Notes: generated from the sequence alone by a model not told the origin. DNA of 13,653 bases from Flavobacterium sp. (GCA_027483785.1 JAIXTU010000087.1:1-13653); one strand, 5' to 3'. Numbered from the stretch's first letter, positions 1 through 7,542 are shown. Translations and numbers: made by a program.

Positions 1-1
1 G

Positions 2-346
2 AAAGAACTCATCGAGCAAGGGCACGTATATATTGCTGCTCCACCGCTTTACCTAGTGAAAAAGGGTAACAAGAAAGAGTATGCATGGAATGATATCCAA
101 CGTGATCAAGCCAACGAACGTATGGGCGGAAATGCCGGAATCCAGCGCTACAAAGGTCTTGGAGAAATGAACGCAGAACAATTGTGGGAAACAACGATGG
201 ATCCTAACTTCAGAACATTACGTCAGGTTACGATCGACAGTCTAGCTGAAGCTGACCAGGTTTTCTCAATGTTGATGGGCGATGAAGTTCCACCACGACG
301 CGACTTTATCGAAAAGAACGCGGTTTACGCAAAAATTGATGCGTAA
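2..346 (+). CDS. gyrB: DNA gyrase subunit B, C-terminal end (5' partial)
   Basis: The frame is open from the window edge and gives the last 114 residues of GyrB, the ATPase subunit of DNA gyrase, which introduces negative supercoils into DNA using ATP. Visible family marks are the conserved block QRYKGLGEMNAEQLWETTMDP followed by R-L-QV and the C-terminal ending VPPRRDFIEKNAVYAKIDA, which is typical of bacterial GyrB in the Toprim/C-terminal region that contacts GyrA and DNA. ParE shares the KGLGEM block, but the ending fits GyrB better. The stop codon TAA (344-346) lies inside the start of the next gene (ATGCGTAA, 8-base overlap), which suggests co-transcription and translational coupling. 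The ATPase domain and start lie outside the window. Confidence 0.95.
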   Translation, partial: KELIEQGHVYIAAPPLYLVKKGNKKEYAWNDIQRDQANERMGGNAGIQRYKGLGEMNAEQLWETTMDPNFRTLRQVTIDSLAEADQVFSMLMGDEVPPRRDFIEKNAVYAKIDA

Positions 347-1340
347 AATAAGTGGTTACATATTAGCTTTTTTTGTTACATCTGTTTCTGCGACAGCACA
401 AAACACCACGATAACTGAAATTGGGAATCTGATTCAAGATGCCCTTCTTCTCACAGATCGATACATTACACCGGCAACCGACGCAGCTGTATACCAAGCT
501 GCGTCGAGCTGGGTAAATACGCCCCGAAATTTGGATCGCTGGGACGTAAATGTTGGTCTGCATTTTAACGCTTTTTTTGTTCCCCAACGCGACCAAACTT
601 TTACGCTCAATCAAACTGAGCTTAAATTTTTTCAAATTAGCGAAGGAACGCAGGTGATAACACCGACAACGCTTGGCGATGATCAATATGTGACGCTTAC
701 AGGAACACTTAATGACGAACCCGTAAGCATGCGCACACCTGAAGGAGTAGATCGCGAAACCATCTTTTACCCGTATATTCAAGCTACTGTAGGTTTAGGT
801 TTTGGAACAGATTTCGTAGCAAAAATTGCACCTCGAACCATTTTAAAAAATGTAGAATATCAAGTTGGCGGTTTCGGTTTTAAACATACAATTAGCAGGT
901 ATTTTAAAAAGTTAGAAGCACAAAAAATTTATATCTCAGCGTTCGCAGGTTACTCTAAAGAAGATATAACTGTAGAATTTTTAGACGTTCAAACAGGTTT
1001 CAGAAATTTGGGCTTGACTGCGCTAAATAGCGACATAAATACCTACCAATTTCAGCTCAACGGTTCAAAAGTTTGGAAGAAATTCGAGCTAATCAGTGCA
1101 GTGATTTTTAACAGCAGCGATTTCAAGTACTCAGTTTCGGGAAATCGAGGAGCAATTGAAGACGTATTTCCACTCCAAAGCACTGTGAATACAGCTCTTG
1201 AAACCCTAAAAAAAACAAAGACAAATATTATTGGCGAAATTAGTGGTCGATACCAATTAAAGAACTTTTACATACAAAGTTCGCTTGCGTTCGGTAAATT
1301 TGTAAACTCAAACATTTCAATTCAATACCATTTCCATTAA
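339..1340 (+). CDS. Secreted, probably outer-membrane beta-barrel-like protein (DUF6588-like)
   Basis: This is a 333-residue protein of unknown function. The start chosen is ATG 339, overlapping the gyrB stop, because it gives a clean Sec signal peptide: MRK, then the hydrophobic stretch ISGYILAFFVTSVSATA, with likely cleavage before QNTT. The in-frame ATG at 282 would put 19 charged or polar residues in front of it and lie deep inside gyrB. The mature part alternates aromatic and polar residues, has glycine-rich strands (ATVGLGFGTDF, YQVGGFGFKHTI, YISAFAGYSKED) and ends in an aromatic-containing strand (ISIQYHFH), as small outer-membrane barrels do. I recall DUF6588 proteins of Bacteroidota having this size and neighbourhood, but did not check this by search. 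It sits between gyrB and mdh; nothing in the sequence links it to either function. Confidence 0.8.
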   Translation: MRKISGYILAFFVTSVSATAQNTTITEIGNLIQDALLLTDRYITPATDAAVYQAASSWVNTPRNLDRWDVNVGLHFNAFFVPQRDQTFTLNQTELKFFQISEGTQVITPTTLGDDQYVTLTGTLNDEPVSMRTPEGVDRETIFYPYIQATVGLGFGTDFVAKIAPRTILKNVEYQVGGFGFKHTISRYFKKLEAQKIYISAFAGYSKEDITVEFLDVQTGFRNLGLTALNSDINTYQFQLNGSKVWKKFELISAVIFNSSDFKYSVSGNRGAIEDVFPLQSTVNTALETLKKTKTNIIGEISGRYQLKNFYIQSSLAFGKFVNSNISIQYHFH

Positions 1341-1351
1341 ATTAGAATAAC

Positions 1352-2287
1352 ATGAAAGTTACTATTGTTGGCGCCGGCAACGTGGGCGCATCTTGTGCCG
1401 ATATCATTTCATATCGCGGAATTGCTTCAGAAGTTGTACTCCTCGACATTAAGGAGGGGTTTGCTGAAGGAAAAGCGATGGACATCATGCAATGCGCTAC
1501 CACGACAGGTTTTAATACACAATTAAGTGGTGTTACAAACGACTACACCAAAACTGCAAACAGCGATGTGGTTGTAATTACGTCAGGAATCCCACGTAAA
1601 CCAGGAATGACACGTGAAGAGTTGATTGGAATTAACGCCGGAATCGTAAAATCGGTTGCCGAGAACGTACTTCAGCATTCGCCAAACGCCATTTTGGTAG
1701 TTGTGTCGAATCCAATGGATACCATGACGTATTTGGCTTTGAAAGCTACAGGCTTACCAAAGAATCGAATCATTGGTATGGGAGGCGCTCTCGATAGTTC
1801 TCGTTTCAAGTACTTTTTATCGAAAGCTTTAGATAAACCTGCAAACGACGTATCAGCAATGGTGATTGGTGGCCACGGCGACACAACCATGATTCCGCTT
1901 ACGCGATTAGCTTCATATAACGGAATTCCTGTTAGCGAGTTTCTTAGCGAAGCAGCGTTGCAACAAGTTGCTGCCGAAACTATGGTAGGTGGAGCTACAC
2001 TTACAAAACTGCTAGGAACATCAGCCTGGTATGCACCCGGAGCATCTGTAGCGTATTTAGTAGACAGTATTTTAAATAATCAACGCAAAATGATTGCTTG
2101 TTCGGTTTATCTAGAAGGCGAATACGGACAAAACGATATTTGCATCGGAGTTCCTTGCGTCATTGGCAGAAACGGATTAGAAGAAATAGTTACCATCAAT
2201 TTAAATGAGGCAGAAAAAGAACTATTCGCGAAGAGTGCTGAGGCAGTTCGCGCGATGAATGCCGACTTAAAATCGATTTTAGAATAA
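1352..2287 (+). CDS. mdh: Malate dehydrogenase (LDH-like, NAD-dependent)
   Basis: This cytoplasmic enzyme interconverts malate and oxaloacetate with NAD in the TCA cycle. The 311 residues match the length of the lactate-dehydrogenase-like malate dehydrogenases. The Rossmann fold starts at once with GAGNVG (7-12), and Asp32 at the end of the second strand fits NAD preference. The mobile substrate loop reads GIPRKPGMTREE (79-90), with Arg82 and Arg88; Arg at 82 is what separates malate from lactate dehydrogenases, which have Gln there. Asp148 and Arg151 (ALDSSRF) and His175 (GGHGDTT) supply the catalytic pair and substrate contact. All key residues are present, so it should be active. It starts 11 bases after the preceding gene and ends 21 bases before a strong terminator hairpin, so it is probably the last gene of the gyrB-containing transcript. 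Confidence 0.97.
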   Translation: MKVTIVGAGNVGASCADIISYRGIASEVVLLDIKEGFAEGKAMDIMQCATTTGFNTQLSGVTNDYTKTANSDVVVITSGIPRKPGMTREELIGINAGIVKSVAENVLQHSPNAILVVVSNPMDTMTYLALKATGLPKNRIIGMGGALDSSRFKYFLSKALDKPANDVSAMVIGGHGDTTMIPLTRLASYNGIPVSEFLSEAALQQVAAETMVGGATLTKLLGTSAWYAPGASVAYLVDSILNNQRKMIACSVYLEGEYGQNDICIGVPCVIGRNGLEEIVTINLNEAEKELFAKSAEAVRAMNADLKSILE

Positions 2288-2308
2288 ATTTCTAAGACAA
2301 ATACAACG

Positions 2309-2336
2309 AAAGGCTGTTGATATCGACAGCCTTTTG
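2309..2336 (+). terminator. Intrinsic terminator after mdh
   Basis: A perfect 9-bp stem, AAAGGCTGT (2309-2317) with ACAGCCTTT (2326-2334), encloses an 8-base loop TGATATCG. The T-rich 3' arm CCTTTTG acts as the U tract, and the matching A-rich 5' arm may let it work on both strands. It closes the gyrB-mdh unit. Confidence 0.8.
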
Positions 2337-2355
2337 TGTATTTCAAACAAATAAA

Positions 2356-2387
2356 TTGGTGCAAATAGCGTCAATATTATATATTTG
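2356..2387 (+). promoter_or_regulatory. Candidate secDF promoter, Bacteroidota type
   Basis: TTG at 2356-2358 is followed after 21 bases by TATATTTG at 2380-2387, an exact match to the TAnnTTTG -7 box of Bacteroidota housekeeping promoters with a -33 TTG at normal spacing. It lies between the mdh terminator and secDF. The predicted transcript would start near 2393 and have a leader of about 110 bases. Confidence 0.65.
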
Positions 2388-2410
2388 TCCGTTTTAAAAA
2401 ATAGGGTGAC

Positions 2411-2428
2411 CTAAGTATACGTATTTAG
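2411..2428. promoter_or_regulatory. Near-palindrome in the secDF leader
   Basis: CTAAGTA (2411-2417) and TATTTAG (2422-2428) form a near-perfect dyad (one G-T wobble) around TACG, about 20-35 bases after the predicted transcription start. It could be a protein-binding site or a short leader hairpin. No factor is recognisable, and AT-rich sequence makes chance palindromes common. Confidence 0.25.
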
Positions 2429-2505
2429 TTCCTCATATCCAAACATTTAGAAGATTTTTAACATCATTAAGACAAGAAAACAACGTTTTAATTAATTAGT
2501 AAGTA

Positions 2506-5478
2506 ATGCAGAATAGAGGTTTAGTTAAGTTTTTTGCCATCTTGTTCGCGCTGGTTTCCATTTACCAGTTGACGTTTACATTTGTTGCAGATACGTGGGA
2601 AAAGAAAGCTAAGGCATATGCCAAAGGCGATCCGATGAAAGAAGTAAAGTTCTTGGATTCCATAGGGAAACAAAAAGTATTTCTGAATTACTTTACCTAC
2701 AACGACGTAAAAGGAAAGAAAATCAACAAAGGTCTTGACCTTGAAGGCGGTATTAACGTAACGCTTCAAATTTCAGTAAAAGACATCTTGAAAGGATTGG
2801 CGAACAAGACTACCAATCCAGCTTTTAACAAAGCGCTTGATCAAGCAATAAGGAATCAGAAAGGTAATCAAGATTATATTGATGCGTTTTTTGAAGCTTT
2901 CGCTGAAGTAGCTAACGGTACGCCATTAGCTTCGCCAGACATTTTTGCTAATCGCTTACTACAAGGCGAAGACGGCGTTAACATCAATATGTCTGATAAA
3001 GAAGTTGAAAAAGTTATCCGTAAAAAAGTTGACGAATCGGTTGACTCGGCTTTCGAAGTATTGAGAAAACGTATCGATAAATTCGGTGTAACACAACCAA
3101 ATATTCAAAAGCTTGGTGAGTCTGGCCGAATCTTGGTTGAATTACCAGGCGCGAAAGACGTTGACCGTATTAAGAGACTACTTTCAAGTACGGCTCAATT
3201 AGAGTTCTGGGAAACGTTCAAGATTGAAGAAGTTGGTAATTTCTTACTATCAGCTAACGATTTATTGAAAAAGACCGAAAAGACTGTAGCTGTAAAAGAA
3301 ACACCTACAACAACTAAAAACGATTCATTAGCAAAACTCTTAACCGATTCAAAAGATACAACTGCTGCAGCTGAAGCGGGTCCGCTTGTTGGTAAAATGG
3401 TTGCACAAGGTGGTGGCCCGGTTTTAGGTATTTATGCCAAAAAAGATACCGCAGCAATCAACGGATATTTGAAACGTGCGGATGTAAAAGCCTTGATGGG
3501 TCCAGCGTTGCGCTACGCTCAATTTGTTTGGGGTAAACCAGTTAATCAGGTAAACGATAAAACTAAAGAAGAAGAAGAAACTTTCGAACTATACGCTTTA
3601 AAGAGCAATAGAACCAATACTGCTCCAATGAGTGGTGGTGTTATTACCGATGCTCGCGATTCATTCGACCAATTAGGTAAGCCATGTGTAAACATGTCTA
3701 TGAACGGTGCCGGTGCAAAGACTTGGGAAGAGATGACTGAAAAAGCCTACACTGAAAAAGGCTTTATCGCAATTGTACTCGACGACGTAGTTTACTCAGC
3801 TCCAGGAGTTTCGTCTGGAAAAATCTCTGGTGGAAATTCTGTAATTTCTGGAAACTTCGATGTAACAGAAACGAAAGACTTAGCAAACGTATTACGTGCT
3901 GGTAAACTTCCTGCTGCCGCAGACATTATCTCTTCTGAGGTTGTTGGTCCGTCTTTAGGTCAAGAAGCCATCGATAACGGAATAAACTCATCTTTAGTTG
4001 GTTTGTTACTGGTATCACTTTGGATGATTGTATTTTACGGAAGAGCGGGCTGGTATGCAAACATTGCTCTTGCTGTAAACTTATTGTTCATTTTTGGTGT
4101 AATGGCGAGCGCTGGTTTCGTACTTACTTTACCAGGTATTGCAGGAATCGTACTTACAATGGGTACTGCAGTAGATGCGAACATTATTATCTATGAACGA
4201 GCTAAAGAAGAATTGCGTCACGGAAAATCAATCGAAGAGGCTGTTAAAGCATCGTATGGATGGAAAGGTGCAATGCGCTCGATCGTTGATGCAAACGTTA
4301 CGCACATCTTAACAGGTATTGTATTATTACTGTTCGGAAGCGGCCCGATATACGGTTTCGCTCTTACGTTATTAATTGGTATCGTAACATCTTTATTTAC
4401 TTCAATTTTCATCTCAAGAATCTTGATTGATTGGAGTATTGCAAAAGGGCACTCATTACAGTTTAGCACGAACCTTACTAAAAACTGGTTCACCAACTTT
4501 AATGTTGACTTCTTGAAATACAAAAAAGGATTCTATATTTTCTCTTTAGTAGTTTGTATCGTTTCTGTAGCTTCGTTGGCTACAAACGGCTTAAACTACG
4601 GTGTTGACTTTGTGGGTGGAAGAACTTTCCAAGTACGCTTTGATAAAGAAGTTTCGACCGAAGAAGTTAAAGAAGAATTATCAAAAGTTTTCGGAAGTGC
4701 TGTAGAAGCCAAAGTTTTTGGAAGCAAAAACCAATTAAAAATCACGACTAAATACAAAGTAAACGAAAACGGAACCGCAGCTGATAAAGAGGTAAACGAC
4801 AAGCTGTTTGAAGGTTTGAAGAAGCACTTCCCTGCGGATATGACTTACGACAAGTTTGTTAAGACCTCTGACAACAAGCAATTAGGAATTTTACAAGCTT
4901 CGAAAGTAGGACCAACTGTTGCGGAAGACATCAAAACAAATGCGTACTGGGCTGTTTTAGGTGCGATGTTTATTGTATTCCTTTACTTAAAAATATCGTT
5001 TAGAAAGTGGCAGTACTCTTTAGGTGCGATTGCCGCGGTAGCACACGACGTTATCTTCGTATTGGGTCTGTACTCATTATTATGGAAGGTAATGCCTTTT
5101 GGTATGGAAATCGACCAGCACTTTATTGCAGCGATTCTTACCGTAATCGGTTATTCGATGAACGATACCGTAATTGTATTCGACCGTGTACGTGAGTATT
5201 TAGGTGGAAAAACAAAAGGATCGTTTAACCACATCGTAAACCAGTCGATTAACTCAACGATGTCACGTACTTTAAATACGTCTCTTACAATGATCATGGT
5301 ACTTTTAATCATGTTCATTTTTGGCGGCGAATCGATTCGTGGATTTATCTTCGCGATGTTGATTGGTATTGTTGTAGGAACCTACTCTTCCCTATTCATT
5401 GCAACGCCAGTATTGTGCGATACCATTTCGGATGCCGAACATAAACGCATCGAAGAAGAGCACAACCAAGCAGACTAA
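2506..5478 (+). CDS. secDF: Protein translocase subunit SecDF (fused SecD-SecF)
   Basis: This is a 990-residue inner-membrane protein that uses proton flow to help pull preproteins through SecYEG from the periplasmic side. The SecD half has a first membrane helix (about 8-28), the GLDLEGG motif (76-82), a large periplasmic region, then a helix cluster (about 496-640) containing GTAVDANIIIYER (553-565), with the conserved Asp557. The SecF half begins near 660, with a helix at about 675-695, GVDFVGG (699-705), a periplasmic loop, and a cluster from about 813 with GYSMNDTVIVFDRVRE (882-897). Fused SecDF is usual in Bacteroidota, and both halves look complete. Residues of about 253-293, rich in Thr, Lys and Ala, look like a flexible insert in the first periplasmic region. 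The start MQNRGL matches the family start I know from Flavobacteriia. It stands alone between a promoter and a terminator. Confidence 0.97.
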   Translation: MQNRGLVKFFAILFALVSIYQLTFTFVADTWEKKAKAYAKGDPMKEVKFLDSIGKQKVFLNYFTYNDVKGKKINKGLDLEGGINVTLQISVKDILKGLANKTTNPAFNKALDQAIRNQKGNQDYIDAFFEAFAEVANGTPLASPDIFANRLLQGEDGVNINMSDKEVEKVIRKKVDESVDSAFEVLRKRIDKFGVTQPNIQKLGESGRILVELPGAKDVDRIKRLLSSTAQLEFWETFKIEEVGNFLLSANDLLKKTEKTVAVKETPTTTKNDSLAKLLTDSKDTTAAAEAGPLVGKMVAQGGGPVLGIYAKKDTAAINGYLKRADVKALMGPALRYAQFVWGKPVNQVNDKTKEEEETFELYALKSNRTNTAPMSGGVITDARDSFDQLGKPCVNMSMNGAGAKTWEEMTEKAYTEKGFIAIVLDDVVYSAPGVSSGKISGGNSVISGNFDVTETKDLANVLRAGKLPAAADIISSEVVGPSLGQEAIDNGINSSLVGLLLVSLWMIVFYGRAGWYANIALAVNLLFIFGVMASAGFVLTLPGIAGIVLTMGTAVDANIIIYERAKEELRHGKSIEEAVKASYGWKGAMRSIVDANVTHILTGIVLLLFGSGPIYGFALTLLIGIVTSLFTSIFISRILIDWSIAKGHSLQFSTNLTKNWFTNFNVDFLKYKKGFYIFSLVVCIVSVASLATNGLNYGVDFVGGRTFQVRFDKEVSTEEVKEELSKVFGSAVEAKVFGSKNQLKITTKYKVNENGTAADKEVNDKLFEGLKKHFPADMTYDKFVKTSDNKQLGILQASKVGPTVAEDIKTNAYWAVLGAMFIVFLYLKISFRKWQYSLGAIAAVAHDVIFVLGLYSLLWKVMPFGMEIDQHFIAAILTVIGYSMNDTVIVFDRVREYLGGKTKGSFNHIVNQSINSTMSRTLNTSLTMIMVLLIMFIFGGESIRGFIFAMLIGIVVGTYSSLFIATPVLCDTISDAEHKRIEEEHNQAD

Positions 5479-5497
5479 CCACCAAATATTTATATTT

Positions 5498-5526
5498 AAA
5501 ATCCGGCCTCAGTGCCGGATTTTTTT
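5498..5526 (+). terminator. Intrinsic terminator after secDF
   Basis: The stem AAATCCGGC (5499-5507) with GCCGGATTT (5514-5522), extended by one more A-T pair, has a 6-base loop and runs into TTTTTT (5521-5526). It begins 20 bases after the secDF stop and is a textbook Rho-independent terminator. Confidence 0.9.
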
Positions 5527-5534
5527 ATGCTCGA

Positions 5535-5760
5535 ATAAAGAGCAGCGATTTAGAGGAAACGAATTTGGTAGACGATTGCCTGCACAAGGGATTGCAGCAG
5601 AAATAGACCGGCATTGGGCGCAGTGAAACGGCTTGAAAAAAGGCGACTGAAAGAAGCCCTTTTTTGAGCCAAGTTGAACGGCGTGCAAAACGGGATATTG
5701 ACGCGAAAAGCCCGACCTGCCGCATGCACTTCAACCTATTTCATGCGGCAGGATGTGCCC
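5535..5760 (+). repeat. Structured intergenic element (possible repeat or non-coding RNA)
   Basis: The 320 bases between the secDF stop and the convergent RDD gene hold no convincing gene. After the terminator, this stretch is GC-richer than its surroundings and full of symmetry. One long imperfect hairpin pairs 5630-5644 with 5656-5670, and one perfect 11-bp stem pairs 5716-5726 with 5742-5752. A direct repeat is present as TGAAACGGCTTGAAAAA (5624) and TGAACGGCGTGCAAAA (5675). Two related boxes, GGGATTGCAGCAGAAA (5588) and GGGATATTGACGCGAAAA (5692), are followed by GCCCG. The box pair with a hairpin between resembles an intergenic element I remember recurring in Flavobacteriia genomes (GGGATTG-AGCGGAAA ... 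ATAGCGGAAAGCCCG). It may be a degenerate copy, possibly of the Rfam Flavo-1 family; that name is a guess. Orientation is set by the boxes. Confidence 0.45.
5716..5752. repeat. Perfect 11-bp inverted repeat
   Basis: CCTGCCGCATG (5716-5726) and CATGCGGCAGG (5742-5752) are exact reverse complements around a 15-base loop. Neither side is followed by a T run, so it is not a standard intrinsic terminator for either strand. It may still stop or shield transcripts entering from the convergent RDD gene, or be the last hairpin of the larger element. Confidence 0.75.
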
Positions 5761-5798
5761 AAAGAAACGATAAACTAAAGAGAATAAAGACATTAAAT

Positions 5799-6542
5799 TT
5801 ACGCCTGTCCGGTGTAGTAATTATAATCGCGCAAGACTGTGTCGATCAGACGGGTGTCGCTTAATTCCTGCGGTTGTTCGCCGATAACCGATTCGACTTT
5901 AGTTCGCAGCTGCTTGATACGCGCCACATCGAACTCGGCTGACGCGGTCTCAAATACATTCTTTATGATACGAACGTCGTTGTCGGAAAGTTTTAAAACC
6001 TGTTGATACGTTGGTTTGTAATTATCTTCCAGCTCGATCAAAATCGTTTGTTTTACGGAGGCGTTACGGCGTAGGGAAATCACAGCAGTTCCAGCAGCTA
6101 AATCGCCTAATCGTTGCGAACGCTTTGTGGCGATAATAGCAACTAAACCAATTGTCCCGCTCGCGATTAGTACATCAATGCAACGGAAAAACCAACGAAT
6201 TAGGTAATCGGCAAAGCCGGCTTCGTAACCGTCGATTTTTACAACGCGAATACCGACGATTTTCTTACCGAGCGACTGCCCTTCCAAGATTGTTTCGAGT
6301 GTAACACTGTAAATAATTAAAGGAAAGAAGAAAAAAATCCCTACAGCCAATTGCGACCAATTATCGAGATCTCTGATATAATCTGCCACTCCAAGGTACT
6401 GATAAACAAAAAAAACGATAAAGAAACTATATCCTATAAGTACTAACGTATCTAAAATTGTTGCTAAGATACGTTGTCCGATACTGGCAGCCGTAAAATC
6501 TATGGCAACATTTTGCGTGGTAAGTATTGAAATTTCGCTCAT
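5799..6542 (-). CDS. RDD family membrane protein
   Basis: This is a 247-residue inner-membrane protein. The RDD domain fills residues of about 15-158. The first helix, GQRILATILDTLVLIGYSF, holds the family Arg24 and Asp31; a second helix spans about 66-84. The loop GQSLGKKIVGIRVVKIDG (88-105) and the third helix region RWFFRCIDVLIASGTIGLVAIIAT (116-139) are followed by KRSQRLGDLAAGT (140-152). Each is typical of the family. The last 90 residues are a soluble, charged, probably helical tail. RDD proteins are sometimes linked to ion transport, but no role can be read here. It is divergent from the SpoIIM-DUF58 operon, and RDD genes commonly accompany that set, so it probably works with it. The start at 6542 is the first Met, 20 bases from the divergent start. 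Confidence 0.9.
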   Translation of the reverse strand: MSEISILTTQNVAIDFTAASIGQRILATILDTLVLIGYSFFIVFFVYQYLGVADYIRDLDNWSQLAVGIFFFFPLIIYSVTLETILEGQSLGKKIVGIRVVKIDGYEAGFADYLIRWFFRCIDVLIASGTIGLVAIIATKRSQRLGDLAAGTAVISLRRNASVKQTILIELEDNYKPTYQQVLKLSDNDVRIIKNVFETASAEFDVARIKQLRTKVESVIGEQPQELSDTRLIDTVLRDYNYYTGQA

Positions 6543-6556
6543 AATCCTTATTTTCG
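6527..6556 (+). promoter_or_regulatory. Candidate promoter for the SpoIIM-DUF58 operon
   Basis: TTG at 6527-6529 is followed after 19 bases by TATTTTCG (6549-6556), which differs from TAnnTTTG at one position. Transcription would begin about 6562, at or next to the ATG at 6563, implying a leaderless or nearly leaderless mRNA. The box overlaps the start of the divergent RDD gene. Confidence 0.4.
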
Positions 6557-6562
6557 TTTTCG

Positions 6563-7540
6563 ATGAGAGAGGTAGCCTTTATTAAGCAAAATAAAGAAAA
6601 ATGGCTTGAATATGAACAAATAATCAAGACCAGAAGTGTTAAATCGCCCGACGAGATGGCGTCTATGTACATTGAGTTAGTAAACGACCTTTCTTTTGCA
6701 CAAACTTTTTATCCGAAAAGTCGCACAAAAGCGTACCTCAATCAACTAACGGTAGAGGTTTTTCAAAAAATTTACCGAACGCGGCGGCAAGAGCGAAATC
6801 GGCTGGTTAACTTTTTCTTTTTAGAAGTTCCGATGCTTAATTACCGTTACCGAAAATATATTTACCGGACCTTCATCGCATTTTTCGTTTTAGTAGGTAT
6901 TGGAATTATTTCGGCTAAATACGATCCGAGCTTTGTGCGATTAATTTTAGGCGACGCATATGTCAACCAAACTTTAGAAAACATTAAAGCTGGAAATCCG
7001 ACTGCGGTTTACAGTAGTGGCAGCAACTGGGGCAGTTTTATTGGCATTACAATGAACAACCTATTTGTAGGTTTAAGGTGCTTCTTGTACGGTATTTTCC
7101 TTGGAATTGGCACAGCATACGTACTGTTAATTAACTGCATTATGCTGGGTTCGTTTCAGTACTTTTTTTACGAACAAGGCGTATTGTATGAATCCGTTCA
7201 AGGAATATGGATACATGGATCGATGGAAATATTTGCCATAACGATGCAAGCTGCCTGCGGTTTTATTTTGGGCGGATCTATTCTATTTCCTGAAACTTAC
7301 TCCCGATTTGATTCGTTTAAGCGAACGTTTAGAAACGTGTTTTACATTTTCCTGACCACCTACCCTTTTCTGATTTGCGCTGGCTTTCTCGAAGGTTTCG
7401 TAACACGATATGCTATCGTAATGCCTGCATACGTAAACTTCGGAATCATATTCGTAACCTTGTTTCTGATTTCGTTCTATTTCCTGATTTTACCGTTGCG
7501 TATGGCTAAAGTTGTTCTTCAAAAACCCGACTTAAAGTAG
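6563..7540 (+). CDS. Stage II sporulation protein M-like membrane protein (SpoIIM family)
   Basis: This 325-residue integral membrane protein resembles the SpoIIM/COG1300 family. An amphipathic N-terminal domain (1-100) with many Arg and Lys residues is followed by helices at about 103-118, 157-175, 177-197, 221-242, 258-278 and 288-311. Family marks are the NN pair at 165-166 within FIGITMNNLFVGL, HG--E (His218, Gly219, Glu222) in GIWIHGSMEIFAI, and Glu277 in AGFLEGFVTR. In endospore formers SpoIIM acts with SpoIID and SpoIIP in septal peptidoglycan degradation. This organism type does not sporulate, so the name reflects homology only. It is the first gene of the operon, 2 bases before the DUF4129-like gene; the company of MoxR and DUF58 suggests an envelope role. 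Confidence 0.9.
   Translation: MREVAFIKQNKEKWLEYEQIIKTRSVKSPDEMASMYIELVNDLSFAQTFYPKSRTKAYLNQLTVEVFQKIYRTRRQERNRLVNFFFLEVPMLNYRYRKYIYRTFIAFFVLVGIGIISAKYDPSFVRLILGDAYVNQTLENIKAGNPTAVYSSGSNWGSFIGITMNNLFVGLRCFLYGIFLGIGTAYVLLINCIMLGSFQYFFYEQGVLYESVQGIWIHGSMEIFAITMQAACGFILGGSILFPETYSRFDSFKRTFRNVFYIFLTTYPFLICAGFLEGFVTRYAIVMPAYVNFGIIFVTLFLISFYFLILPLRMAKVVLQKPDLK
6587..6619 (-). promoter_or_regulatory. Weak candidate promoter for the RDD gene
   Basis: Read on the - strand, TTG (6619-6617) is followed 23 bases later by TATTTTG (6593-6587), one base short of the TAnnTTTG box. It lies inside the first codons of the divergent SpoIIM-like gene and would give a leader of about 35-40 bases. The match is imperfect. 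Confidence 0.25.
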
Positions 7541-7542
7541 CC

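Noticed and set aside
282..338. Longer start for the secreted protein at ATG 282
   Set aside because: It lies inside conserved gyrB sequence and would bury the signal peptide behind 19 polar residues; ATG 339 gives a normal signal peptide.
363..782. Open frame of 139 codons on the - strand
   Set aside because: Antisense to the secreted protein, Cys/Arg-rich composition typical of shadow frames, and no recognisable domain.
5399..5626. + strand frame of 75 codons crossing the secDF end
   Set aside because: It runs through the end of secDF and its terminator and has no family features.
5716..5752. Hairpin as the RDD gene's intrinsic terminator
   Set aside because: Read on the - strand, the stem is followed by a GC-containing stretch (TCGGGC), not a T run.
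5664..5864. + strand frame of 66 codons in the intergenic element
   Set aside because: It crosses both arms of the perfect hairpin and enters the RDD gene antisense; composition is not protein-like.
6563..7540. Evidence of sporulation from the SpoIIM-like gene
   Set aside because: The family is widespread in non-spore-formers, and nothing else here belongs to sporulation.
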